Assembly (NCBI GenBank): GCA_964386925.1
Contig: CAYLUU010000021.1
Coordinates: 1 to 28,013 of the forward strand
Direction: 5' to 3'
Length of the DNA stretch: 28,013 nt
Source: CAG-791 sp964386925
GTDB taxonomy: Bacteria; Bacillota; Clostridia; Lachnospirales; Lachnospiraceae
Shown here one piece after another: positions 15,167 to 22,738 of the stretch. The notes under the pieces are model-generated. The model was not told the origin of the DNA. It searched no databases and saw nothing but the letters and a program-made list of their open reading frames with translations. Position 1 is the stretch's first letter, and every line of letters begins with the position of its first letter. A program made the position numbers and the translations under genes.

Positions 15167-16534
15167 GTGAACAAGGTTGGAAATCAGGATAGAAACAAGG
15201 ACAGAGATTTTACAAATGGAAATATATCTGCTTACCTTGTGAGCCTCGCGGCGCCATTGATTGCAGGGAATATACTGCAGGAGTTTTATAACACAATCGA
15301 TGCGTTTGTTGTCGGACATTTTGCCGGGAAAGAAGAATTTGCAGCAATCGGAATTGCGGGAACAGCCATGAATCTTTTCATGTTTGCCTTAGTTGGCTGC
15401 TGTAATGGATTTTCCATTCTCTTTGCTCAGGCCTGCGGGAAGAAGAATATGGCTGAGCTGCGCAAACAGCATTTCAGCTCCATGATTGCCGGGATGGGCT
15501 GCACGCTGCTGCTCATGGTGTTGGGGCTTTCCTGCATGAGACCACTGCTGATTCTCTTACAGACGCCGAACGCATTGCAGGAGTATGTTGCTTCGTACCT
15601 CTTCTGGATTTTTATCAGTCTTCCGGCGGTTTTCTTCTATAATCTGTTCGCTTCACTCCTGCGGGCATCGGGAGATACCAGAGCGTCACTCCTCGTTTTA
15701 ATGGCGTCCGTCATGATCAATCTGGTACTGGATGTCATTCTGGTTGCAGAATATCAGAAAGGAATTGAAGGTGCTGCCATTGCAACTGCGGTCACGCAGT
15801 TTTTGTCTGCTGTGTTGTGTTATCTCTATCTGCGGAAAACGCATCGAGAAATGGTTCTGAACAGGCAAGACTGCAAAGGCTCCTATCAGGATATTCTGAA
15901 GCCCTTGAAAATAGGTCTGATCACCAGCCTTCATCAGAGCAGTTTGTACCTGGGAAAACTGCTGGTTCAGGGAACGGTGAATACGGGTGGTACCGATGTC
16001 ATCGCAGCATACACCGCAGCAACCCGCATTGAAGGTTTTGCCAATTCCATCGGCAGCAGCGGTTCCTCATCCACTTCCATCCTTACTGCACAAAACTATG
16101 GGGCGAGGAAGGAGAAGCGCGTGCGCAGAACGTTCCGCTGCAGCCTTTGCTGGATGGCCGGAACCGGTTTAGCGGCAGCTCTGTTCATGTTCGTGTTTGC
16201 GCCGCAGACAGTGTCTCTCATGCTGGGGAACAGCAGCGGTACATCCTATGAGGAAGGAATCCGGTATTTGCGTCTGGTGGCCGGGTTCTATGTGTTCTGC
16301 TATACCGGGAATACCTTTACCGGTTATTATAACGGGATCGGAAGGGTGCTCATGCCGTTTATCGGTGCCACCGGACATATTCTGATCCGCGTTGTGCTGT
16401 CATGGCTTTTGTTTCCTATGATGGGACTTCGTGCCGTAGCACTTGCTACCGGAATCGGCTGGGTGCTGGCAAATTGTTTCTGGGGAATTGCTTACAGACA
16501 TATAAATTTTACAAAACATAGAATTGACTCCTGA
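15167..16534 (+). CDS. MATE-family multidrug/cation efflux transporter
   Basis: A 455-residue membrane protein of the MATE family (DinF/NorM-like), about 12 helices. The N terminus carries the typical LVSLAAPLIAGNILQEFYN and VGHFAGKEEFAAIGIAG segments, and the middle GSSGSSSTSILTAQNYGA repeats the pattern at the start of the second half. The family exports drugs or metabolites in exchange for Na+ or H+. The start is GTG 15167 with GGAGG eight bases upstream. Its own promoter, the divergent LysR gene and the terminator after it make it a self-contained unit, so it is unlikely to be the flippase of the glycan locus. The substrate is unknown. Confidence 0.9.
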   Translation: MNKVGNQDRNKDRDFTNGNISAYLVSLAAPLIAGNILQEFYNTIDAFVVGHFAGKEEFAAIGIAGTAMNLFMFALVGCCNGFSILFAQACGKKNMAELRKQHFSSMIAGMGCTLLLMVLGLSCMRPLLILLQTPNALQEYVASYLFWIFISLPAVFFYNLFASLLRASGDTRASLLVLMASVMINLVLDVILVAEYQKGIEGAAIATAVTQFLSAVLCYLYLRKTHREMVLNRQDCKGSYQDILKPLKIGLITSLHQSSLYLGKLLVQGTVNTGGTDVIAAYTAATRIEGFANSIGSSGSSSTSILTAQNYGARKEKRVRRTFRCSLCWMAGTGLAAALFMFVFAPQTVSLMLGNSSGTSYEEGIRYLRLVAGFYVFCYTGNTFTGYYNGIGRVLMPFIGATGHILIRVVLSWLLFPMMGLRAVALATGIGWVLANCFWGIAYRHINFTKHRIDS

Positions 16535-16552
16535 CTTTTTGGTGGTTAGTAT

Positions 16553-16587
16553 GGCAGTGGCTTTGTAGAAGGCTGCTGCCGTTTTGC
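16553..16587 (+). terminator. Probable intrinsic terminator after the MATE gene
   Basis: GGCAGTGGC (16553-16561) pairs imperfectly with GGCTGCTGCC (16571-16580), followed by GTTTTGCATTTT. The tract is interrupted, so strength is uncertain. Confidence 0.55.
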
Positions 16588-16601
16588 ATTTTCGGATGTG
16601 T

Positions 16602-16631
16602 TTTACATCAGATCGATTCTATGGATACGAT
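16602..16631 (+). promoter_or_regulatory. Candidate promoter of mgtE
   Basis: TTTACA (16602-16607) and TACGAT (16626-16631) are spaced by 18 bases, lie just after the preceding terminator and before mgtE. If used, the R1 element at 16635-16697 would be in the mgtE leader RNA. Confidence 0.35.
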
Positions 16632-16634
16632 AGG

Positions 16635-16697
16635 GTACCTGTTTAGCACCTTCATGCGGTCGATTCACGTTGAAACCGTCAGGTGCTGAATAGATAC
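16635..16697. repeat. R1 repeat, internally deleted copy (R1g)
   Basis: The outer arms GTACCTGTTTAGCACC (16635-16650) and GGTGCTGAATAGATAC (16682-16697) pair in 13 of 16 positions. The interior retains only the right half seen in other copies (CGATTCACGTTGAAACCGTC at 16661-16680); the left arm of that hairpin and the other two hairpins are missing. Similarity to R1a continues a little past the element (GCAGCC and TTGTTCC before the gene). Confidence 0.75.
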
Positions 16698-16745
16698 ATG
16701 GTGTGAGATGGCGCTGCAGCCGGTTGTTCCGAAAGGAGGTGCATG

Positions 16746-18155
16746 ATGAGTACAAAAGAGCTGAACACCCAGCGTGAAAATGAGGAAGAGATCCTGCAGA
16801 TCATTCGCAGCAAGGATTCGCCGCGCGTGATCCAGTACAAGCTGGAGGATTACCATGAAAATGATATTGCATCGATTCTTCCAATGCTTTCGGGCAAAGA
16901 ACGTGAGAATCTGTTCCGCTTGCTTAGCAGCGATTTTCTGGCAGATGTCACGGAATATCTGGAAGAGGACGAGGCACCGGTCTATCTGCAGGAGATGGAT
17001 CCCAGAAAAGCCGCCGAGGTTCTGGAGAAGATGGAACGCGACGATGCCGTCGACCTTCTGAAAAACACGGATTCCCCGGCTAAGAAGGCATGGCTGGAGC
17101 TGATGAGCGAGGAGGCCAGGAATTCGCTGCGAAGTCTTGCATCGTACTCGGAGGAGACGATCGGCTCCCGCATGACGACGAATTATGTCACGCTGACGTC
17201 GAACCTGTCGATCAAGGATGCGATGAATTCCATCATCGAGCAGGCTGCCGAGCATGACAACATTTCTTCTATTTATGTACTGGATGAGAAGGGCATTTAT
17301 TATGGAGAAATCGACCTCAAGGATCTGATTATAGCCAGACAGGGAACATCACTGGAGGATGTCATCGTAACAGCCTATCCGTATGTCTATGCGGATGAGA
17401 AAATCGATGACTGTCTGGAAACGCTGAAGGAATATTCCGAGGAATCCATTCCGGTGTTGTCCGAAGACAATCACATTCTGGGCGTCATCACCTCACAGGA
17501 TATTGTAGAGGTTGTTGATGAGGAAATGGGAGAGGATTATGCAAAGCTGGCAGGTCTTACTGATGAAGAAGATCTGAATGAGCCGGTAAAGCAGAGCATC
17601 CGCAAACGTCTCCCGTGGCTGGCACTGCTCCTGGTACTCGGAATGCTCGTTTCGAGTGTGGTGAGCCTGTTCGAGGCAGTTGTGGCGCAGCTGACGATCG
17701 TCATGATCTTCCAGTCCTTGATCCTGGATATGTCCGGTAACGTGGGAACGCAGTCTCTGGCTGTCACGATCCGTGTCCTTATGGACGAGCATCTGACCGG
17801 CAAGCAGAAACGTCATCTGGTCTTCAAGGAATCCAGAATCGGCTTCCTGAACGGCGTACTCCTGGGAATTCTGGCCCTTGGCGGCATTGGCATCTACCTG
17901 ATGGCGATCAAGCACCTGACACCGCATATCGCCTTCGCCATTTCCGGCTGCATCGGAATTGCATTGATCCTTGCTATGTTGATTTCTTCCCTTGTAGGAA
18001 CTGTAATCCCGATGTTCTTCAAGCAGGTCGGCGTAGATCCGGCCGTAGCCTCCGGCCCGCTGATCACGACCATCACGGATATGGTTGGCGTCGTGACGTA
18101 CTACGGGATGGCATGGCTGTTCCTGATTGAGGGCTTACACATTACCAGTGTATAG
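16746..18155 (+). CDS. mgtE: Magnesium transporter MgtE
   Basis: A 469-residue Mg2+ channel/transporter. Layout is canonical: an N-terminal helical MgtE-N domain with many acidic residues (about 20-130), a tandem CBS pair (about 140-255, with IGSRMTTNYVTL and VITSQDIVEVVDEEMG), a connecting helix, then five membrane helices with the conserved DMSGNVGTQSLAV pore segment. The CBS and N domains sense cytosolic Mg2+ and close the pore. Two ATGs stand in tandem at 16743 and 16746; AGGAGG at 16734-16739 is six bases from the second, which is preferred. I looked for an M-box leader and did not see one; an R1 element lies there instead. It is followed closely by the promoter of the amino acid transporter. 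Confidence 0.95.
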   Translation: MSTKELNTQRENEEEILQIIRSKDSPRVIQYKLEDYHENDIASILPMLSGKERENLFRLLSSDFLADVTEYLEEDEAPVYLQEMDPRKAAEVLEKMERDDAVDLLKNTDSPAKKAWLELMSEEARNSLRSLASYSEETIGSRMTTNYVTLTSNLSIKDAMNSIIEQAAEHDNISSIYVLDEKGIYYGEIDLKDLIIARQGTSLEDVIVTAYPYVYADEKIDDCLETLKEYSEESIPVLSEDNHILGVITSQDIVEVVDEEMGEDYAKLAGLTDEEDLNEPVKQSIRKRLPWLALLLVLGMLVSSVVSLFEAVVAQLTIVMIFQSLILDMSGNVGTQSLAVTIRVLMDEHLTGKQKRHLVFKESRIGFLNGVLLGILALGGIGIYLMAIKHLTPHIAFAISGCIGIALILAMLISSLVGTVIPMFFKQVGVDPAVASGPLITTITDMVGVVTYYGMAWLFLIEGLHITSV

Positions 18156-18163
18156 GTATATGG

Positions 18164-18192
18164 TTGCAAAACTGCATAAAAATGCGTATGAT
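18164..18192 (+). promoter_or_regulatory. Candidate promoter of the amino acid ABC transporter
   Basis: TTGCAA (18164-18169) and TATGAT (18187-18192) are separated by exactly 17 bases, just after the mgtE stop codon. Expected transcription start is near 18199. Confidence 0.6.
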
Positions 18193-18201
18193 ACAAAACG
18201 T

Positions 18202-18276
18202 TTATGCAGGACACCTCAGAAAATGCTGGGAAACCGGAACGAAAAGATGTCCTGCGGTGCATAGTTGGATGCATAA
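18202..18276 (+). promoter_or_regulatory. Structured leader RNA before the binding-protein gene
   Basis: GCAGGACA (18206-18213) pairs perfectly with TGTCCTGC (18248-18255), and TTATGCA (18202-18208) is also complementary to TGCATAA (18270-18276), so two alternative closing stems share bases. The structure lies wholly between the promoter and the AGGAGG of the gene. It does not match any riboswitch class I know; it could be a regulatory leader or only a stabilising hairpin. Confidence 0.4.
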
Positions 18277-18301
18277 GAAGTTATTAGAGGAGGACACTAT
18301 T

Positions 18302-19207
18302 ATGAAAAAGGCACTTGTAGCAGTACTGGCAGGTTCTATGGTATTTAGTCTGGCTGCATGCGGCAGCTCCACCAGTGAGACTGCAGCAACGACCGAGGCT
18401 GCAGCAGAGACCACCACAGAAGCAGCAGATGAGACAGCAACCACAGAGGCAGCTGAGGAGGCAACGACTGAGGAAGAGGCTGATACTGAGGCTGTTGATC
18501 TTTCTGAGTCTAAGTATCTCTCTGACGGCGTTCTGACCGTTGGACTGAACGCAACCTTCCCGCCTTTCGAGTACGTCGGCGATGATCAGAATCCGACTGG
18601 CTTCGATGTTGCCATGATGAATGAGATCGGCTCTCGCCTCGGCGTTGAGGTTGTGATCGAAGATATGGATTTTGACGGCATCGTAGCAGCAATCGGAACC
18701 AAGATTGACTGCGCTGCAACCGGCATGACCATTACTGAGGAGAGACAGGAGGCTGTTAACTTCTCCGATCCTTACTACAATGCAACACAGGCAGTTCTGC
18801 TTCCTGCAGATTCTACGATTGCAACAGCTGATGATCTGGCAGCTGCCAGCGCCATCGGCGTACAGGCCGGCACAACCGGTGAGACGGTTGCACGTGAGAT
18901 CAACGATGCAGCGGTTGTATCGGTAAAGAGCTTTAACCAGGCCGTTCTGGATCTGGTAAACGGCAAGGATGAGGCTGTTGTCATCGATCAGGTTCCCGGC
19001 GAAGCATTCGTTGCACAGTATTCGGATCAGCTGAAGCTGGTTGACGGTTCTGAGTTTGATTTCGATGTAGAGCAGTATGGTATCGCAATGCCTAAGGATG
19101 ATGAGGTTATGCTGAATGCCATTAACAATGCGCTGGCTGAAATGAAGGAAGACGGCACCTACGATGCTCTGGTTGAGGAGTACATCAACAACTACGAGGC
19201 AGAGTAA
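18302..19207 (+). CDS. Amino acid ABC transporter substrate-binding lipoprotein
   Basis: A 301-residue lipoprotein. The signal peptide ends in the lipobox SLAAC, so the mature protein starts at Cys20 and is anchored to the outer face of the membrane. A Thr/Ala/Glu-rich linker of about 45 residues follows, then a family 3 (polar amino acid) periplasmic-binding-type domain with VGLNATFPPFEYV, GFDVAMMNEIGSRLG, FDGIVAAIGTKIDCAATGMT and FSDPYYN. The start is ATG 18302, with AGAGGAGG at 18286-18293; upstream in-frame codons run into the leader and are not used. The permease and ATPase genes follow. Substrate is a polar amino acid, not otherwise identifiable. The terminator downstream suggests that it is made in excess over the membrane parts, as is usual for such proteins. 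Confidence 0.93.
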   Translation: MKKALVAVLAGSMVFSLAACGSSTSETAATTEAAAETTTEAADETATTEAAEEATTEEEADTEAVDLSESKYLSDGVLTVGLNATFPPFEYVGDDQNPTGFDVAMMNEIGSRLGVEVVIEDMDFDGIVAAIGTKIDCAATGMTITEERQEAVNFSDPYYNATQAVLLPADSTIATADDLAAASAIGVQAGTTGETVAREINDAAVVSVKSFNQAVLDLVNGKDEAVVIDQVPGEAFVAQYSDQLKLVDGSEFDFDVEQYGIAMPKDDEVMLNAINNALAEMKEDGTYDALVEEYINNYEAE

Positions 19208-19252
19208 GCTTCCTGGCTGCGCAGAACCATTCACGAATAACAATGAGACCGA

Positions 19253-19287
19253 AGAGGGTGAGGAGAGTTGCTCCTCACCCTCTTTTC
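19253..19287 (+). terminator. Intrinsic terminator/attenuator between binding protein and permease
   Basis: AGAGGGTGAGGAG (19253-19265), a five-base loop and CTCCTCACCCTCT (19271-19283) form a perfect 13-base stem followed by TTTTC. It sits inside the transporter gene set. The remaining gap (19288-19448) holds a small GGAGC/GCTCC hairpin (19331-19344) and a TATAAT (19355-19360) without a matching -35 box; I see no gene in it. Confidence 0.85.
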
Positions 19288-19448
19288 AAATCCATGCCGG
19301 AGAGGATACAATAGGAAACGAGTGTGCCCTGGAGCGATTGCTCCAAGGAGTACGTATAATTCAAGGATCGTGGACCTAACTTATTGAAAAGGCAGGCCGA
19401 TCCCTGGTGTAAATAATCGGTGATGTGCAAGGAGAGTGAAGGAGAAAA

Positions 19449-20138
19449 ATGGCTGATTTAGGAAATCAATTTTATAAGGCGTTTATTAAAAGCGATCGGT
19501 GGCTCCTGTATGTCAAGGGCCTTGGCAACACCATCGAGGTGACGATATTTGCTGCAATCGTTGGTCTGATTCTGGGAACCATCGCCTGCGTTCTGAATGT
19601 CAGCCGCAGGAAGGATGGGAAGCGGAGCATCCAGTCGAAGATCGCATTCGTGTATATCGACATCATCCGCGGTACTCCTACGATGATTCAGCTGCTGATC
19701 ATGTGGAATGTCATTATGGCAGCGTCGAAAAATAAGATTCTCGTTGCCACCATTGCCTTCGGAATCAACTCCGGTGCCTACGTAGCGGAGATTCTCCGCG
19801 GAGGCATTCAGTCTGTAGATAAAGGACAGATGGAGGCCGGACGTTCGGTTGGCCTTTCCCGTCTGCAGACCATGACCTATATTGTTATGCCGCAGGCCTT
19901 CAAGAACTGCTTTCCTTCTCTTCTGAATGAATTCATTACCCTTCTGAAGGAGACCTCGATTGCGGCGGCAGTGGGTCTGGCTGAGCTGACACATGCGTCG
20001 GAACAGGTTTCTGCGGCAACGTATCAGTACATGATGCCTCTTCTGGGAGCGGCGGTTATGTATTTTGTCGTTGTAAAGGTTCTGTCCATTCTGTTCGGAA
20101 TGCTGGAGCAGAAGATGAAGCGAAGCGACAGACGGTGA
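19449..20138 (+). CDS. Amino acid ABC transporter permease (GlnP/HisM family)
   Basis: A 229-residue inner-membrane permease of the polar amino acid class. GLGNTIEVTIFAAIVGLILG opens the first membrane helices, and the cytoplasmic coupling loop reads GIQSVDKGQMEAGRSVGLSR, the EAA motif that docks on the ATPase. About five helices are expected; the protein probably works as a homodimer because no second permease gene is present. The start ATG 19449 follows GAAGGAG. It is separated by 43 bases from the ATPase gene. Substrate specificity is set by the binding protein upstream and is not known. Confidence 0.93.
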   Translation: MADLGNQFYKAFIKSDRWLLYVKGLGNTIEVTIFAAIVGLILGTIACVLNVSRRKDGKRSIQSKIAFVYIDIIRGTPTMIQLLIMWNVIMAASKNKILVATIAFGINSGAYVAEILRGGIQSVDKGQMEAGRSVGLSRLQTMTYIVMPQAFKNCFPSLLNEFITLLKETSIAAAVGLAELTHASEQVSAATYQYMMPLLGAAVMYFVVVKVLSILFGMLEQKMKRSDRR

Positions 20139-20181
20139 TGAGCGCTGAATCAGGTACGCAATAGGAAGGACGGACACATCA

Positions 20182-20925
20182 ATGGCTGAAGAAAAGGCAA
20201 TTATCCGCGTTAAGGGATTGAAGAAGAGCTTCGAGGACAATCATGTTCTGCGCGGAATCGATTATGAAATCAAAAAGGGTGAGAAGATTGTTCTGATTGG
20301 ACCATCCGGCTGCGGCAAATCTACATTCCTGCGCTGCATGAACCTGCTCGAGGTACCCACCGAGGGTGAGGTCTGGCTCGGTGATGTGCAGGTAAATGAT
20401 CCGCACACAGACATCAATAAAGTTCGGCAGAAAATGGGAATGGTGTTCCAGCATTTCAATCTGTTCAACAATCTGACCATCATGGACAACATTACGTTGG
20501 CGCCTGTGAAGCTGGGACTGATGAACAAGGAAGAAGCCAGAGAAAAGGCGCTGGAGCTGCTGCGCCGCGTGAATCTGGAAGACAAGGCAGAGGCATACCC
20601 GCGATCTCTGTCCGGTGGTCAGCAGCAGCGTATCGCCATCTGCCGGGCTCTTGCCATGAATCCTGAGGTGATGCTCTTCGATGAGCCGACATCTGCACTG
20701 GATCCGGAGATGGTAGGTGAGGTTCTGCAGGTTATGACAGAGCTCGCAGAAACCGGAATGACCATGGTTGTGGTTACGCATGAGATGGCCTTTGCAAGAC
20801 AGGTGGCCTCTAAGGTGATCTTCATTGATGAAGGTGTTATCAAGGAAGAGAACACACCGGAAGAGTTTTTTGCCCATCCGCAGAATCCAAGGCTGCAGGA
20901 TTTCCTGTCGAAGGTTTTGCAGTGA
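20182..20925 (+). CDS. Amino acid ABC transporter ATP-binding protein (GlnQ family)
   Basis: A 247-residue ATPase of the polar amino acid ABC family. Walker A is GPSGCGKST (residues 40-48), the Q-loop is GMVFQHFNLF, the signature is LSGGQQQR (143-150), Walker B is VMLFDEPTSALD and the switch histidine is in VVVTHEM. It powers the permease encoded just before. All catalytic motifs are intact and the length is normal. Together with the two preceding genes it makes a complete importer. A HisC-like gene follows after 94 bases in which I see no clear terminator, so read-through is possible. Confidence 0.95.
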   Translation: MAEEKAIIRVKGLKKSFEDNHVLRGIDYEIKKGEKIVLIGPSGCGKSTFLRCMNLLEVPTEGEVWLGDVQVNDPHTDINKVRQKMGMVFQHFNLFNNLTIMDNITLAPVKLGLMNKEEAREKALELLRRVNLEDKAEAYPRSLSGGQQQRIAICRALAMNPEVMLFDEPTSALDPEMVGEVLQVMTELAETGMTMVVVTHEMAFARQVASKVIFIDEGVIKEENTPEEFFAHPQNPRLQDFLSKVLQ

Positions 20926-21019
20926 CAGCAGGAGCAAAGAACCAAAACTCGAAGGCAAGCTGATTTCATGAGAAAAGATCGCCTGTGAATCTGCAGCGCC
21001 TGATGGAGGAATAGTAGAG

Positions 21020-22108
21020 ATGAACTGGGAAGAGAATGTGCGGCGCGTGGAGCCGTATGTGGCTGGGGAGCAGCCGCAGAATCCGAACGTAATCAAGCTG
21101 AATACCAACGAATGCCCCTATCCGCCGGCTCCCGGAGTCGCAGAGGCGGCAAGAGGTCTGGCGGCAGATTATGACAGGCTCCGGTTGTATCCGGATATGA
21201 ATGCGACCGAATTGGTCAATGCTCTGGCAGAGCGGTATCAGGTGAAGCCGGAGCAGGTTTTCGTAGGTGTTGGCTCAGATGACGTGCTGGCAATGTCGTT
21301 CCTGACATTCTTCACATCAGGGAAAAAGCTCCTGTTCCCGAACATCACGTATTCCTTCTACGATGTGTGGGCAGAGCTGTATCACATTCCGTATACGATG
21401 GTTCCTTTGCAGGAGGACTTTACAATTTGTCCGGAGGATTACATTCCGGGCAGTGGTTCCTGGAAGGGAGACAGTGAGCCGGGCGGAGGAATTATTTTCC
21501 CGAATCCGAATGCACCGACGGGCGTAGAGCTGCCGCTGGCAGACATTGAGAGGATCGTGGCAGCCAACCCGGATAAGGTCGTCATCGTGGATGAAGCCTA
21601 TGTAGATTTCGGTGCGGTATCTGCCGTTCCGCTGCTGGAGCGATATGAGAACCTGCTGGTGGTACAGACCTTCTCGAAGTCGCGGGCCATGGCCGGTGCC
21701 CGCATTGGGTTTGCCATCGGTAATGAGAAGCTGATCAAATATCTGATGGATGTGAAATTCTCCTTTAATTCCTACACGATGAATCTGCAGACCATACGGA
21801 TGGGAACAGCTGCCGTGAAGGATGAGGAATATTTCCAGAGTCTGACATCCAGAATTGTGAATACCAGAGAGTGGTTTTCAAAGGAGCTGACAAGGCTGGG
21901 CTTTGTTTACCCGGAGTCGAAAACAAACTTCGTATTTGCAAGACATCCGAAGCATTCCGGACAGGAACTCTTCGATGCGCTGCGGGCACGGAATATATTC
22001 GTTCGCCATTGGAATAAGCCGCTGATCGGAGAATACCTGCGCATCACCATCGGAACGGATGAGCAGATGCAGGCGGTGGTGAAGGCACTGGAGGAAATCC
22101 TGGCATAG
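21020..22108 (+). CDS. hisC: Histidinol-phosphate aminotransferase family (HisC-like)
   Basis: A 362-residue class I/II PLP aminotransferase with HisC traits: KLNTNECPYPPAPG near the N terminus, VGVGSDDVLAMSF, FPNPNAPTGVELP, VDEAYVDFGA, the PLP lysine K220 in QTFSKSRAMAGARIGFAIG and the C-terminal R-x-T-I-G block in YLRITIGTDEQ. The reaction in the histidine pathway converts imidazole-acetol phosphate and glutamate to histidinol phosphate. No other his genes are next to it, so it may be a lone hisC or a related aromatic/other aminotransferase. The start ATG has GGAGGA at 21004-21009. Placement after an amino acid importer suggests common amino acid metabolism but no direct link. Confidence 0.82.
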   Translation: MNWEENVRRVEPYVAGEQPQNPNVIKLNTNECPYPPAPGVAEAARGLAADYDRLRLYPDMNATELVNALAERYQVKPEQVFVGVGSDDVLAMSFLTFFTSGKKLLFPNITYSFYDVWAELYHIPYTMVPLQEDFTICPEDYIPGSGSWKGDSEPGGGIIFPNPNAPTGVELPLADIERIVAANPDKVVIVDEAYVDFGAVSAVPLLERYENLLVVQTFSKSRAMAGARIGFAIGNEKLIKYLMDVKFSFNSYTMNLQTIRMGTAAVKDEEYFQSLTSRIVNTREWFSKELTRLGFVYPESKTNFVFARHPKHSGQELFDALRARNIFVRHWNKPLIGEYLRITIGTDEQMQAVVKALEEILA

Positions 22109-22128
22109 GAATCTTCCTGCTATGAGGA

Positions 22129-22157
22129 GTCAGTCGGCGACATAACCCGTCGCTGAC
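22129..22157 (+). other. Intergenic hairpin after the HisC-like gene
   Basis: GTCAGTCGGCGAC (22129-22141) pairs with GTCGCTGAC (22149-22157) with a bulge. No run of T follows, so it is not a convincing intrinsic terminator. It may protect the 3' end or have no role. Confidence 0.4.
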
Positions 22158-22195
22158 GAGGGTCAGACAAGAATACCAGAAAGGATTACATTACC

Positions 22196-22690
22196 ATGCT
22201 CAAAAATTATCTGTACTGCTTCTTCATTGCGATGGTACCCATCATCGAGCTGCGCGGAGCCATTCCGATTGCGCAGGCGTTTCATGTAGCCAATCCGGAG
22301 TTTAATATGCTCATTGCGTATGTTCTGATTGCGATCGGCAACATGATACCGGTGCCGTTTATTTTCTTTTTTGCCAGACGTGTGCTGGAGTGGGGCGCAG
22401 ACAAGCCGGTGATCGGCAAATTCTTCACCTGGTGTCTGGAGAAGGGACACAAGGGTGGTGAGAAGCTGAAGGCAACGGCCGGGAAGGGTCTGTACTGGGC
22501 TCTGCTCCTGTTCGTTGGAATTCCGCTTCCGGGAACCGGTGCCTGGACCGGAACACTGGCGGCTTCCTTCCTGGATATGGATTTCAAGAAGAGTGTCCTT
22601 TCGGTTCTGGGCGGTGTCGCTCTGGCCGGTGTGATCATGGCAGTGCTGAGTTTCCTGGTGGCTTCGGGTGTGACGACTGCGATTGGATGA
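22196..22690 (+). CDS. Small integral membrane protein, COG2426-type (putative small multidrug exporter)
   Basis: A 164-residue membrane protein of about four helices. MLKNYLYCFFIAMVPIIELR followed by GAIPIAQAF is the signature N terminus of the COG2426 group, annotated as putative small multidrug export proteins. The centre has VPFIFFFARRVLEWG, and GIPLPGTGAWTGTLAASFLD is the other conserved block, similar to DedA-like re-entrant motifs. The function of the family is not established, and the exporter name is a database label. AAAGGA at about 22180-22185 precedes the ATG. It is 48 bases from the NAD synthetase gene and probably co-transcribed with it. Confidence 0.8.
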   Translation: MLKNYLYCFFIAMVPIIELRGAIPIAQAFHVANPEFNMLIAYVLIAIGNMIPVPFIFFFARRVLEWGADKPVIGKFFTWCLEKGHKGGEKLKATAGKGLYWALLLFVGIPLPGTGAWTGTLAASFLDMDFKKSVLSVLGGVALAGVIMAVLSFLVASGVTTAIG

Positions 22691-22738
22691 GGATTGCACG
22701 GAATAGTTATCACCATGAGAAGGACGAGGTGAGAGCGC

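Noticed and set aside
15167..16534. MATE protein as the flippase of the glycan locus
   Set aside because: It has its own regulator, promoter and terminator and matches the efflux branch of MATE proteins rather than Wzx or PglK.
16535..16745. M-box magnesium riboswitch before mgtE
   Set aside because: The gap holds a terminator-like hairpin and an R1 element; I could not see the conserved M-box helices or their loop sequences.
20926..21019. T-box leader before the HisC-like gene
   Set aside because: The 94-base gap is too short for a T-box and I see no T-box consensus or terminator helix.
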